Shown here piece by piece: positions 26,955 through 36,485 of a DNA stretch of 64,000 nucleotides. Made by a program: the position numbers and the translations under genes. This DNA comes from Belliella kenyensis (GTDB lineage: Bacteria > Bacteroidota > Bacteroidia > Cytophagales > Cyclobacteriaceae). Numbering within the stretch: position 1 is the first letter of the stretch; each line of letters starts with the position of its first letter. Where the stretch lies: the NCBI RefSeq assembly GCF_022549675.1, contig NZ_JAKZGR010000004.1, positions 1 through 64,000 on the forward strand, written 5' to 3'. The notes under the pieces were generated by a model, which saw only the letters and a list, made by a program, of their open reading frames with translations, was not told where the DNA came from and ran no database searches.

Positions 26955-27090
26955 CCTTCTAGTATTCTATTTTGGTTATTTATCTGGTCTCTTATTTACA
27001 CACCATTAATATTTCGCCGCTAGGCATATATCAACATATATCGAGCAAGCACATATCATTATCTATCCCTTATAATCTCTCGGTCATGAC

Positions 27091-27200
27091 ATTGATTTCT
27101 TGGCTCTTTGCTCTTGATTCTTGGTTCTTGGTTCTTGGTTCTAATCTCTCGTCTCTAATTTCTCGCTTCTCGCTTCTAAAATCTTGCTTCTCCTCATCCA
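27091..27200. repeat. TTCTTGG/CTCGCTTCT repeat block
   Basis: Heptads (TTCTTGG, CTCTTGA, three consecutive TTCTTGG-type units) pass into TCTCGCTTCT-type units and stop about 25 bases beyond the ATPase stop codon. The same two-part order (TTCTTGN then CTCGCTTCT) is seen after permease 2 and after the HlyD gene. Confidence 0.75.
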
Positions 27201-27222
27201 CTTCTCCTTGCAGCAGGTAAGT

Positions 27223-27921
27223 CTACACTCGAAACTGCTCCCTAATATTCTCTGTCACCACTTTGCCATCAAATAAATTGATGATTCTATGGGCATAGTT
27301 GGCATCGTGCGGGGAGTGAGTTACCATCACGATGGTGGTTCCTTCATTATTCAGTTCCTCCAACAATCGCATCACTTCTTCACCATTGGCAGAGTCTAGG
27401 TTACCTGTGGGTTCATCGGCAAGGATAACCGCTGGTTTGGCTACGATGGCTCTGGCGATAGCTACTCTTTGCTGCTGACCACCAGAAAGCTGCTGCGGAA
27501 AGTGGTCTTTTCGGTGCATGATGTTCATTCTGGTGAGTACCTCCACAACTTTCTTTTTCCGCTCATCCGCAGGAAGCTTCAAGTACAATAGTGGCAGCTC
27601 GACGTTTTCATAGCATGTCAATTCATCGATCAGGTTGAAGCTTTGGAAGACAAATCCTATATTTCCCTTTCTAAGTTGTGATCGTTGCCTTTCAGAATAC
27701 TTTGCTACCTCTTCATTCAGAAAGTGGTATTGTCCATCATCTGGATTATCAAGCAAGCCAATGATATTGAGCAAAGTGGATTTCCCACAGCCCGAAGGTC
27801 CCATGATGGCTACAAATTCTCCTTTTTTGATTTCAATATTGATATCGTCCAAGGCTGTAGTTTCGACTTCTTCGGTCGTATAGAGTTTTTTGAGATGAGT
27901 TGTTTTGATGATATTTTCCAT
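27223..27921 (-). CDS. ABC transporter ATPase (MacB/LolD type)
   Basis: A 232-residue nucleotide-binding subunit: Walker A GPSGCGKST (near 41), Q-loop VFQSFNLID, signature LSGGQQQRVAIARAI, Walker B VILADEPTGNLD, and H-loop VMVTHSP. The GNLDS ending of Walker B is typical of the MacB/LolD/FtsE branch that drives FtsX-type permeases. It is the only ATPase in the array and probably serves all five permeases, or at least permease 5, from which it is 75 bases downstream. It energises movement of the periplasmic domains (mechanotransmission) rather than classical transmembrane passage. Confidence 0.96.
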   Translation of the reverse strand: MENIIKTTHLKKLYTTEEVETTALDDINIEIKKGEFVAIMGPSGCGKSTLLNIIGLLDNPDDGQYHFLNEEVAKYSERQRSQLRKGNIGFVFQSFNLIDELTCYENVELPLLYLKLPADERKKKVVEVLTRMNIMHRKDHFPQQLSGGQQQRVAIARAIVAKPAVILADEPTGNLDSANGEEVMRLLEELNNEGTTIVMVTHSPHDANYAHRIINLFDGKVVTENIREQFRV

Positions 27922-27996
27922 GTGAGAAGATTTTAGTCCTGATGATTTGTGATAGATTTTAGTTTTGAGATTTAGGGATTAGATTTTGAATTGGAT

Positions 27997-30351
27997 TTAA
28001 TCGCCTTTGAGAGCTTTGATTGGATTGGACCAAGCGGCTTTTAAGGCTTGGGAACTGACGGTGAGCAGTGCAATCAGCAAGGTAATTAATGCAACTAACC
28101 CAAATATTCCGACACCTAATTCTATCCTGTAATTGAAGTTTTCTAGCCAGATATTCATAACATACCAAGCTATGGGAATTCCGATCAACAGTGATATAGC
28201 TACTAACTTGATGAAATCAGAGGTCAAAAGGACGACAAGATTAGCAGAAGACGCTCCCAGGACTTTGCGTACGCTGATCTCTTTCAAGCGCTGCTCTGCC
28301 ATAAATGCCGCAAGTCCAAATAGTCCCATACAAGATATAAATATGGCTAATCCTGAAAACCATAGGGTAAGGGCAGATACCCTTTGTTCACTTTGAAACT
28401 TATTAGCATAATCTTGATCTACAAAGGTGTAGTCAAAAGGAAAATCTGCACTATACTTATCAAATATCTGCTCCACCTTTGCTAAATTTTCAGCTACAGA
28501 ATTACTCGGGCTTAGTTTGAGATGGAATACATTGAACCACGCTTTTGGACCAAAAATCACCAAAGGCTTTACTTGGTGAAAAGGTGAGTTCACCACAAAA
28601 TCTTCCACAATGCCCACTACTTTCCACTCTTTATTATTATCTTTTATAAGTTGACCCAGTGGGTTCTCAAAATCCATCAACTTGAGTGCAGCTTCATTCA
28701 ATAACACGGCATTGGAATCTGTAGCATACTGATAGATATCTATATCTCTCCCTTCAATGATATTCAATCCCAAAGTCTTAGAAAGGTCTGCATCTGTACT
28801 GTACCTGTCGATGGTGATAGTCACATCTGGATCTTTACCTTCCCAAGACATGCCCCAAGTATTGCTCCAGGTCTCTGAGATAGGTGACATGGTGCGAGTA
28901 AGGGAAGTGGCAGCCCCAGAGGACAATACTTCTGCTCTAAAAGACTCATATTTATCTCGAAGCTGATCAGACATCATCAGATAGATCAATTGATCTCTGT
29001 CATAGCCTGCATTTCTACTTTGCGCAAAGTCAATCTGAGATTTGACGACCAAAGTAGCTGCTATAAGAATGGCCGCAAATGTAAACTGAGTCACCACCAA
29101 TACCTTTCTAAGTGAAAAAGCAGATTTTGGTGAACTCGTCTTTCCCTTGAGAATTTTTGCAGGTAGCAAAGAAGACAGAAATAAAGCTGGATATGAACCC
29201 GCAATGATCCCTATGAGAAAAACAAATGGGATATAAATTATCCAGAATATAGACCCTCCGAAAGGCAAGTTAATGGATGTCCCCATCAAATTATTGAAAT
29301 GAGGGATCAGTAGACTTACAATCAAAAGAGCTAAGAACGAAGCAATCACGGTGGTGACCATGGATTCTCCAATAAACTGAAGAATCAACCTCCCTCTACC
29401 AGCTCCAGAAATCTTTCTTATACCGATTTCTTTAGCGCGTTTTTCACTTCTCGCTGTGCTAAGGTTCATAAAATTGATACAAGCTATCAAAATGATCAAA
29501 ATCGCAATGCAGAAAAAGAGTTTGATCATTTTGATCTTCCCTTCTGCCAGTACACCATTTTCATAGCGATCATACAAATGTGCGATAGTCAACGGATGTA
29601 AGATTAGATCAACTGGTTCTTTAGAGTATTTCTTTGTTACTCCTTTAATATTTGCCGCAGCAGTTTCCAACGAGACTTCCGGGTGCAGCTCAATATAGGT
29701 GATCACACTGTTATTACCCCAGAATTCATCTTCAAAACCTAACTGCTTATAGAGTGCCCATGGAATGGCTGCATCAAACTGAAATTTCGTGTTGGAAGGA
29801 AAATCTGCCAAAACTCCTGTGACAATCAAGGAGGTCTGGTTTTCTAAAACTACTTCTTTACCAATGGGATTTTCGTCACCAAAAAGTCGCTTCACAGCAC
29901 TTTCAGTGAGTACCAAGGACTCTGGCTTGGCAAAGACTTGATCCTTTTCCCCCATAATCAAAGGAAAATCAAACATAGTGAAAAAGCCAGGATCTATGAC
30001 TACAGTTTGTTGATTGATCCCTTTCACTTGGTACTTCAACAACATATCATATGGCGTCTGATAACGTGTAAATGCCGCAACTTCCGCTTGATCAGCCCCC
30101 AATACAGGGCCTAAAGGCTTTGGTGTCCACCCCCATGAAGAAATCTCCCCATTGAAATCCGCTTGGTTCCATACTTCGAAGAGCTGATCCTTTTTCTCAT
30201 GAAACTGATCAAAACTTCGCTCATACTGGATCCAAAGCAAAATCAACACAGCCCCACCTATTCCAAAGGTGAGCCCAATGATGTTAATAAAAGAGAATTC
30301 CTTGTTTCTCCAGAGATTCCTCCAAGCAATCTTTACATAGTTTGTAAACAT
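27997..30351 (-). CDS. ABC transporter permease, FtsX/MacB type (permease 5)
   Basis: A 784-residue permease, slightly shorter than its paralogues. TM1 is FINIIGLTFGIGGAVLILLW (residues 21-40). The first periplasmic domain carries VLTESAVKRLFGDENPIGKE, the first FtsX block RAKEIGIRKISGAGRGRLIL, the second periplasmic domain VVGIVEDFVVNSPFHQVKPL, and the terminal FtsX block RLKEISVRKVLGASSANLVV, ending AAWSNPIKALKGD. It is directly upstream of the ATPase gene (75-base gap) and downstream of the HlyD gene, so the adaptor, this permease and the ATPase look like the core tripartite pump. Confidence 0.95.
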   Translation of the reverse strand: MFTNYVKIAWRNLWRNKEFSFINIIGLTFGIGGAVLILLWIQYERSFDQFHEKKDQLFEVWNQADFNGEISSWGWTPKPLGPVLGADQAEVAAFTRYQTPYDMLLKYQVKGINQQTVVIDPGFFTMFDFPLIMGEKDQVFAKPESLVLTESAVKRLFGDENPIGKEVVLENQTSLIVTGVLADFPSNTKFQFDAAIPWALYKQLGFEDEFWGNNSVITYIELHPEVSLETAAANIKGVTKKYSKEPVDLILHPLTIAHLYDRYENGVLAEGKIKMIKLFFCIAILIILIACINFMNLSTARSEKRAKEIGIRKISGAGRGRLILQFIGESMVTTVIASFLALLIVSLLIPHFNNLMGTSINLPFGGSIFWIIYIPFVFLIGIIAGSYPALFLSSLLPAKILKGKTSSPKSAFSLRKVLVVTQFTFAAILIAATLVVKSQIDFAQSRNAGYDRDQLIYLMMSDQLRDKYESFRAEVLSSGAATSLTRTMSPISETWSNTWGMSWEGKDPDVTITIDRYSTDADLSKTLGLNIIEGRDIDIYQYATDSNAVLLNEAALKLMDFENPLGQLIKDNNKEWKVVGIVEDFVVNSPFHQVKPLVIFGPKAWFNVFHLKLSPSNSVAENLAKVEQIFDKYSADFPFDYTFVDQDYANKFQSEQRVSALTLWFSGLAIFISCMGLFGLAAFMAEQRLKEISVRKVLGASSANLVVLLTSDFIKLVAISLLIGIPIAWYVMNIWLENFNYRIELGVGIFGLVALITLLIALLTVSSQALKAAWSNPIKALKGD

Positions 30352-30874
30352 AAAAATTCGTTTTGGTTGAGTTGGCTACTAGTTTTATATACTTTTATTT
30401 ATTGGCCTCAAAGGCGCTAATTGAGAGACATAAGATTTGAGACCCAAGACGAGAGATCTGACACATTTATCCACTCTCCTCCCTAACTACCATGTCGTGT
30501 CTATCTTAGCCCGAGGCTAAGATGTCGGTCGTCCTTACAGGACTTATCAATATGATAGTTTCTTTAACATATCAGCTTCTTGTTTCTTAATTTCTTCTCA
30601 CTTGTCTCTTGTTTCTTGTTTCTTGTTTCTTGTTTCTAAACTCTTGCTATCCCCCGGGTTAAAAACCCGAGGCTAAGATGTCGGTCGTCCTTACAGGACT
30701 CATCAATATGATAGTTTCTTTAACATATCAGCTTCTTGTTTCTTAATTTCTTCTCGCTTCTGTTGGTTCTTGTTTCTTGTTTCTTGATTCTTGTTTCTTG
30801 TTTCTTGTTTCTAATCTCTCGTCTCTAATTTCTCGCTTCTCGCTTCTCAAATCTCGCTTCTCAAATCTCGCTTC
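30352..30874. repeat. 90-bp direct repeat and heptad repeats between HlyD and permease 5 genes
   Basis: No gene. Two copies of a 90-bp unit, 30510-30599 and 30666-30755, differ at one position by eye. Each contains CCCGAGGCTAAG, the small hairpin GTCCTTACAGGAC and a TTCTTGTTTCTTAATTTCTTCT tail. A CCCGGGTTAAAAACCCGAGG hairpin precedes copy 2. TTTCTTG heptads occupy about 30600-30645 and 30765-30815, and CTCGCTTCT units run to 30875, right up to the HlyD stop. Confidence 0.8.
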
Positions 30875-32125
30875 TCACTTCAAGTTCAACACTTCATTCT
30901 TTCCAAATCCTTCATAGCCACTTACAATCACCTTTTCGCCAGGCATTAGGCCTTCTATGACTTCGTAGAATTCTGGATTTTTCCGTCCCAGTCTTATGTT
31001 CCGCTTTTCTGCTTTTCCTGTAGATTGATTTACGACAAAGACCCAGTTGCCTCCAGTATCTTTATAGAATCCGCCGGAAGACAGCAGCACAGCTTGTTCG
31101 CTTTCTCCTAGTTCCAGCCTGATACGGACGGTCTGACCCCTACGGATTCCAGTAGGAATCTCACCAGTGAAGTTCATATCCACTTCAAATCTTCCTCCTG
31201 TGACATTAGGGTAGATTTTTGCAATTTCTAGCTCATGACTTTCTCCAGAAAAAGTAAATGTTCCCTTCAAGCCAGTATAAACTCTTGATAAATAAAGTTC
31301 ATCAATAGGAACCCTCACTTTAAACTTGTCCAAGATATCGATTTGTCCAAACCTCTGACCAGGGCTTATGGCTTGCCCAACTTCAATCTGCTCTGTAGAC
31401 AATTGACCACTGATAGGCGCTTGCAGTGCCAAGTTGTCCAATATATGTCCTACACCGTCCAAAGATTGGTTCATGCGTCGCTCAGAATCTTGTAACTGCC
31501 TCTTTTGAGTCACCCTTGAGATGGAGTCATTTCTGTAAGCCTCATAAGTGAGTTTTCTCCTTTTGACATTATACTCATATTGCTCCCTCACTTCTTCAAA
31601 TTCTCTTTCAGAGACAAGTTTTTTACCATGCAGCTCCTTGAAGCGTTCATATTGTGGTTTTAGTAGGCTAATCTGATAGTCGATTTCAGCTAATTGTCCT
31701 TGTTGGCTGAGGTCATTTTGATCCAGCTGTAGGCGGACTTGTCTTAGGTTGTTGATTTGAAAATACAAGCCTGACTCTCTTTCCATCACTTCAAGCTGAA
31801 GCTTGGAGTTAGATAGCAAAAGAATGGTATCGCCCTTATTGACGAAAGATCCTGACTCACGAATGATTTGCTGTATACTTCCTCCTTCGAGCGCATCCAA
31901 AAAGAAGACTTCTCCAGGCTCTATGTTGCCACTGACAGGAATATAATCTGTAAACTCTCCTTCTTTTACCGTGGCTATCGTCACGCGCTCCATGGACACA
32001 TTCATATTTGCTCTGAGGTCAGCGAAAAAAAATTGGTAGGCGATAAATCCTAAGATCAAAATCCCCAGGGTCATAAAACCTATACGCTTTGGTGTCCACA
32101 GTTTCTTTTCTAATTTTCTGTCCAT
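30875..32125 (-). CDS. HlyD/MFP periplasmic adaptor subunit
   Basis: A 416-residue membrane-fusion protein. It has a short cytoplasmic N-terminus, one TM (residues 15-31, GFMTLGILILGFIAYQF), a biotinyl-lipoyl half-domain (GNIEPGEVFFLDALEGGSIQ), a long alpha-hairpin of charged coiled coil (about 110-215, LQLDQNDLSQQGQLAEIDYQ and following), the second lipoyl half (ALQAPISGQLSTEQIEVGQA) and a beta-barrel/membrane-proximal domain. It should bridge the FtsX-type permease and an outer-membrane channel; no TolC-type gene is in the window. A sigma-54 promoter precedes it, and the activator is divergently encoded. Confidence 0.95.
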   Translation of the reverse strand: MDRKLEKKLWTPKRIGFMTLGILILGFIAYQFFFADLRANMNVSMERVTIATVKEGEFTDYIPVSGNIEPGEVFFLDALEGGSIQQIIRESGSFVNKGDTILLLSNSKLQLEVMERESGLYFQINNLRQVRLQLDQNDLSQQGQLAEIDYQISLLKPQYERFKELHGKKLVSEREFEEVREQYEYNVKRRKLTYEAYRNDSISRVTQKRQLQDSERRMNQSLDGVGHILDNLALQAPISGQLSTEQIEVGQAISPGQRFGQIDILDKFKVRVPIDELYLSRVYTGLKGTFTFSGESHELEIAKIYPNVTGGRFEVDMNFTGEIPTGIRRGQTVRIRLELGESEQAVLLSSGGFYKDTGGNWVFVVNQSTGKAEKRNIRLGRKNPEFYEVIEGLMPGEKVIVSGYEGFGKNEVLNLK

Positions 32126-32446
32126 GATGTATCAAATCTTCTTTTTTGCTTTTTGATGATTTGCCAATTATATGCCACCAGAAAAAGTTGCTTTACAGTT
32201 CAAATTCGCAATATCTGAATATTGCTGCAGGTACATTTCGAACATTATCGTCCGTCAGCGACCAAAATCCTCAAAATCGAACGCCAATCCAAAAGATTAC
32301 ATCAATGTATTTTTTTGAGATAATACCGTTTTTTCAAGCCTGAAACAGTATTTTAAGAGAAGATTCTTTTCTTAATTCTTCGGTACAGCTTTTGGACACT
32401 TGCCTGATACTGATTTATATTTAGCATAATTCTATTACCACCTACT
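32126..32446. other. divergent control region between HlyD gene and regulator genes
   Basis: 321 bases without a gene. It contains the minus-strand -24/-12 promoter described separately. Binding sites for the NtrC-type regulator would be expected 80-200 bases upstream of that promoter (32240-32370), where there is the short inverted-repeat-like ATATCTGAATATTGC at about 32210-32224. I cannot assign a site with confidence. No clear housekeeping box precedes the regulator. Confidence 0.5.
32162..32177 (-). promoter_or_regulatory. sigma-54 (-24/-12) promoter of the HlyD gene
   Basis: Minus strand TGGCATATAATTGGCA against consensus TGGCACRNNNNTTGCA: GG and GC are 10 bases apart and 13 or so positions agree. 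Predicted start near 32151 gives a leader of about 26 bases before the HlyD ATG. The neighbouring regulator carries the sigma-54 contact motif GAFTDA. Confidence 0.68.
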
Positions 32447-33835
32447 ATGAAAGATCAAAAGCTGGGAAAAATTCTCATCATCGATGACAACGAAGACCTA
32501 CTGAAGGCCGCGAAAATTTTTTTGAAGCGACATTTTGAGCAAGTAGACACAGAGTCGAATCCGGGTTTGATACCCATCCTGATGGTCAATGAACAATATG
32601 ATGTCATTCTACTTGACATGAACTTCACCAAGGATGTCAGTAGTGGCCAAGAGGGATTTTACTGGCTAGACAGAATCCTGACCATTGATTCCTCGGCTGT
32701 AGTCGTTTTGATCACTGCGTATGGGGATGTGACCACAGCAGTGAAAGCAATCAAAGAAGGTGCTACAGATTTTGTTCTGAAGCCATGGGAAAATGAAAAG
32801 CTACTGGCAACACTTCATGCTGCATTGAAATTGAGGAAATCCAAGATTGAAGTCATTCAGCTTAAGGATCAACAGCAGCAGCTCCTCCAAGACATGGATA
32901 GGAAATTCAAAGATATCATAGGCCAAAGCACGGCCATGCAAAAAGTATTCGAAACCATCGACAGGGTGGCTGCAACAGATGCTAATGTGTTGATTTTGGG
33001 AGAAAATGGAACTGGAAAAGAGCTGGTAGCAAGGGCAATTCACAGGAACTCCAAGCGTCACCGAGAGGCATTCGTTGGAGTGGATTTGGGCTCGATTACA
33101 ACTTCTCTTTTCGAAAGTGAGCTGTTTGGACACAAAAAGGGAGCATTTACAGATGCCAAAGAAGATCGTGCGGGCAGATTTGAACAAGCCAACAAAGGAA
33201 CTTTATTTCTGGACGAAATCGGAAATATTCCCTTGGCACTACAAGCCAAACTTCTTGCAACGCTACAGAACAGAGAAGTCACTCGTGTAGGCACAAACAA
33301 GCCCGTTCCTGTCAATATTCGCTTGGTCTCAGCCACCAATATGGCTCTACATAATATGGTATATGAAAATAGCTTTAGACAGGATTTGCTCTATAGACTC
33401 AACACGATAGAAATCACCTTACCTCCACTGCGAGAAAGGCAAGACGATATCCCTTTGCTAGCCAACCACTTCATAGAAATCTACAGTAAAAAATACAACA
33501 AAGACATCCGAAAAGCTGGAGAAGCATTGATCAAAAGGATGCAAAAGTACCATTGGCCTGGCAACATCCGCGAGCTACAGCACAGCATAGAGCGGGCTGT
33601 AATCATGAGCAAACACAGTGTGCTTCAACCTGAGGATTTGTTTACCCAAAACCATATCCTACCAGAAAAACAAGATGAAATGGTATCTCTTGAGCACCTT
33701 AATATCGAAGATGTGGAAAAAATCCTGATCCGAAAAGCACTTCAAAAACACAATGGACACATTACCCGTGCGGCAGAAGAGCTTGGACTCACCAGATCAT
33801 CATTATATAGAAGACTAGAGCGTTATGGCCTTTAA
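32447..33835 (+). CDS. NtrC-family sigma-54-dependent response regulator
   Basis: A 462-residue activator. The receiver domain (1-125) has the acidic pair in ILIIDDNED, phospho-acceptor Asp in VILLDMNFT and the KPWE lysine. The AAA+ domain (about 150-390) has Walker A GENGTGKE, the sigma-54 loop KKGAFTDA, Walker B GTLFLDEIG, and the sensor/arginine-finger region FRQDLLYRLN. The C-terminal Fis-type helix-turn-helix is HITRAAEELGLTRSSLYRRL. Phosphorylated by the kinase encoded next to it (11-base overlap), it should open sigma-54 promoters of the transport array. Unlike classic NtrC the receiver carries a longer insert after the phospho-Asp (FTKDVSSGQEG), as in several Bacteroidota members. Confidence 0.97.
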   Translation: MKDQKLGKILIIDDNEDLLKAAKIFLKRHFEQVDTESNPGLIPILMVNEQYDVILLDMNFTKDVSSGQEGFYWLDRILTIDSSAVVVLITAYGDVTTAVKAIKEGATDFVLKPWENEKLLATLHAALKLRKSKIEVIQLKDQQQQLLQDMDRKFKDIIGQSTAMQKVFETIDRVAATDANVLILGENGTGKELVARAIHRNSKRHREAFVGVDLGSITTSLFESELFGHKKGAFTDAKEDRAGRFEQANKGTLFLDEIGNIPLALQAKLLATLQNREVTRVGTNKPVPVNIRLVSATNMALHNMVYENSFRQDLLYRLNTIEITLPPLRERQDDIPLLANHFIEIYSKKYNKDIRKAGEALIKRMQKYHWPGNIRELQHSIERAVIMSKHSVLQPEDLFTQNHILPEKQDEMVSLEHLNIEDVEKILIRKALQKHNGHITRAAEELGLTRSSLYRRLERYGL

Positions 33836-35177
33836 ATCATTCTCTTTTGGGATAATTACTCGAGTCATACTGATCGCCTTGATAGCTGTATTGGGTAGTT
33901 TTGCATGGATTGCGGAAGACGCCTTTATTCAAGTAGTCCTTTGCTCTATAGTTTTACTGATACTCACCTTGAATCTTATACACTATGTATCGAAGACAAA
34001 CAGAAAAATCAGCTTGTTTCTAGAATCTATTCGCTATTCAGATTTTTCCAGCTCATTCTCTAAAGATAGTGCCCTTGGACGATCTTTTGCAGAACTCAAC
34101 AGATCCTTCAATGATGTCATAGAAGCATTCAAAAGAACTCGAGCAGACAAGGAACAACAAATGATTTTTCTTCAAATCATGATCCAACACATCAATACTG
34201 GGATCATCTCATTTGACAGCAAAGGACGCATAGGGGTGATCAACGGATCAGCCAAGCAGCTCCTTCAAATCCCACAGTTCAAAGATATCCATGATTTGGG
34301 AAAGCTTTCCAAAGAACTTCTTCGAACTGTACTCTCCTTACACCCCGGGAGCTCTTTTACCATGAAGGTAAGGCCTGACATTCATTTGAATGTGCAGTCC
34401 GCCGCATTTGTCATGGATGGAAATAACTGGACCTTACTTTCTTTCCAAAACATCAAAGAGGAATTGCAGAAAAATGAATTGGAAGCTTGGCAGAATCTAA
34501 CAAAAGTCTTGAGGCATGAGATTATGAATTCGATGACTCCCATAGCAAGCCTGGCGAGTTCGCTAGGTGACATACTAGAAGAAGACTTGATAGAGAAAAA
34601 ACCTGGAGAACTACACCTTAACAGAGAGAGCTATTTGGATCTATCAGAGGGGCTGGAAACGATTTCAAAGCGAAGCTTGGGATTGGTTGATTTTGTAAAT
34701 GCTTATCGAGACTACACGAATACACCTACACCAGTATTTTCAAAATTTCCGATAAAACAGCTGATAGAAGACGTGGGGATATTGTTTCGTGAAGAACTAA
34801 AGAAATCAGACATCATACTCAAAATCGATGTGTCGCCAGAAGGTTTCTATCTGAATGCAGATCGAGAGCTGATCCAAATGATTCTGATCAATTTAATAAA
34901 GAATGCTATGGAAGCACTTTCCAACTCAAGTAAAAAAATCATAGAAATCAAAGCTGGTCTAGAGAGTGGAACGAGACCTTACATACAGGTGATTGACTCT
35001 GGTGAAGGGATAGTTCCCGAAGCATTAGAAAGAATTTTTGTCCCATTTTTCACTACCAAAAAAACAGGCTCAGGAATAGGCCTAGCCATCTCTCGACAAA
35101 TCATGCACCTCCACAAAGGTAGACTTGAAGTGATCTCACATCCTGACAATTTCACGATGTTTACTTTGAGTTTTTAA
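33825..35177 (+). CDS. sensor histidine kinase partner of the NtrC-type regulator
   Basis: A 450-residue kinase. It has two N-terminal membrane segments (about residues 10-28 and 33-53) with almost no periplasmic loop, so it probably senses within the membrane or cytoplasm. A PAS-like segment follows (MIQHINTGIISFDSKGRIGV), then the H-box LRHEIMNSMTPIASLASSL, N-box LINLIKNAMEAL, G1 VIDSGEGI, F/G2 FFTTKKTGSGIGLAISRQI. All catalytic motifs are intact. The start codon lies inside the last codons of the regulator gene (11-base overlap), so the pair is translationally coupled. Architecture matches NtrY/AtoS-like kinases linked to efflux permease arrays in this phylum. Confidence 0.95.
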   Translation: MAFKSFSFGIITRVILIALIAVLGSFAWIAEDAFIQVVLCSIVLLILTLNLIHYVSKTNRKISLFLESIRYSDFSSSFSKDSALGRSFAELNRSFNDVIEAFKRTRADKEQQMIFLQIMIQHINTGIISFDSKGRIGVINGSAKQLLQIPQFKDIHDLGKLSKELLRTVLSLHPGSSFTMKVRPDIHLNVQSAAFVMDGNNWTLLSFQNIKEELQKNELEAWQNLTKVLRHEIMNSMTPIASLASSLGDILEEDLIEKKPGELHLNRESYLDLSEGLETISKRSLGLVDFVNAYRDYTNTPTPVFSKFPIKQLIEDVGILFREELKKSDIILKIDVSPEGFYLNADRELIQMILINLIKNAMEALSNSSKKIIEIKAGLESGTRPYIQVIDSGEGIVPEALERIFVPFFTTKKTGSGIGLAISRQIMHLHKGRLEVISHPDNFTMFTLSF

Positions 35178-35198
35178 CTATGGAGGCCTAATATATCA

Positions 35199-36485
35199 TC
35201 ACAAATTCTTGATAAGGGTTGCGTCTATTGCTTCTATAAGCTTTGGATTCACCTCATACTTGACTGCAAAGTCTGCCCATTTCAAAACACTCTCCTGTAC
35301 TTCTTGGATAACTCCAAGCGGATTTCTAATAGAGTTTTGCTTAGCAATTGCCAAAAAATCAGCTCTCTCAAATCCCCTTCTTTTGCCATTGATACTCAAG
35401 CAATGCTGACTGACCCATACACTATCAGGCCTATATGCATGGCAGATATCATAAGCCGGTGAAAGACTCCATTTACCTTCCTGATCCATTAAAAATGCAA
35501 AATTTTTGGTGTGATCATCACAGTTGCGAGCCAGCACATTGAACACCATCCTGCGGAATAGCTGCTCTGCTTCCGCATACGTCAGGCGGAGTTGTCGCAT
35601 CGTTTGAAACAACTGCTCATAGCTGTAACTAGCCACATTGTTGAAATCATAATGCTGCAAAGCACAAAAAGTTTGCATATGAAGCTTTTCTGTACCATTC
35701 ACTCGATCAAAACGCTTGGTCATGAAATGTGCCCTGCCCTCTTCCTCTATCAATCTACTTTCAGCCATTTCTATCCCCGCATCGATTGCCATGGCATAAT
35801 AAGCCATCTCTACTCGCCCATAGCCAAAAGTCTCCCCAAACTGCGTGTCATTGACCCCATCAAATTTGATCAACCAGTGCGCAAACCCTGAATCCTGCAA
35901 AATTTGACCCGAGCGAATCATACCGGTACCTTCATTGTAAGCAATGATAGCTTTTGGCCTAGCTCCACCTGCTGAAGTCCCCATTTTCAAAACATTCAGC
36001 ATGACATCTTGCATGGCTTTGTCGGTTTGGGTTTCGAACTGTGTCTTGCTTTCAAGTAACTTTTTCGTAGTCTCTATCAAACTGGATAATTCCAATGATT
36101 CTCCTTGCCCAGTGGCAGGAAGTATGGTAGGCTCAAACTCCAATGCGCCCATTCCCCTATTACCGATGAAGCATAGTAGTTCCACAGGGTTCAGGGAATT
36201 TTCAGGCCGTCCATTGCGTGCAAGCCAGCCATTGATCAACTCATTCCCATATCGATCAGGTAAAGAATCAGCCAGCAAGCCAGGCAAACCTTTAAATGTG
36301 TCGCTTTTTCTCAACTCTGGAAAGCCATAAATACCGTCGCTAAGTGGCATTCGAACCGGTGAGATTTCCAGTTTTCCAGAAGAAAACCTACGCTCATATT
36401 CGAAAAAAGCTAACCCTTGATTTTCATCCCAGACCACAGCTCCTATTCGCTTATCCCAGAGCTTTACATAAGCTGTATTTACCAT
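35199..36485 (-). CDS. hipA: HipA-family serine/threonine kinase toxin
   Basis: A 428-residue full-length HipA: N-terminal subdomain (VRMPLSDGIYGFPELR, FKGLPGLLADSLPDRYGNEL), phospho-regulated loop/P-loop (LKMGTSAGGARPKAIIAYN), catalytic loop NCDDHTKNFAF with the metal Asp, and the DFD-equivalent LSPAYDICHAY. HipA kinases phosphorylate a cytosolic target (glutamyl-tRNA synthetase in E. coli) and slow growth. The gene start overlaps hipB by seven bases, the usual antitoxin-first order. The catalytic residues look intact, so it is probably active and neutralised by HipB. The target here is not known. Confidence 0.95.
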   Translation of the reverse strand: MVNTAYVKLWDKRIGAVVWDENQGLAFFEYERRFSSGKLEISPVRMPLSDGIYGFPELRKSDTFKGLPGLLADSLPDRYGNELINGWLARNGRPENSLNPVELLCFIGNRGMGALEFEPTILPATGQGESLELSSLIETTKKLLESKTQFETQTDKAMQDVMLNVLKMGTSAGGARPKAIIAYNEGTGMIRSGQILQDSGFAHWLIKFDGVNDTQFGETFGYGRVEMAYYAMAIDAGIEMAESRLIEEEGRAHFMTKRFDRVNGTEKLHMQTFCALQHYDFNNVASYSYEQLFQTMRQLRLTYAEAEQLFRRMVFNVLARNCDDHTKNFAFLMDQEGKWSLSPAYDICHAYRPDSVWVSQHCLSINGKRRGFERADFLAIAKQNSIRNPLGVIQEVQESVLKWADFAVKYEVNPKLIEAIDATLIKNL

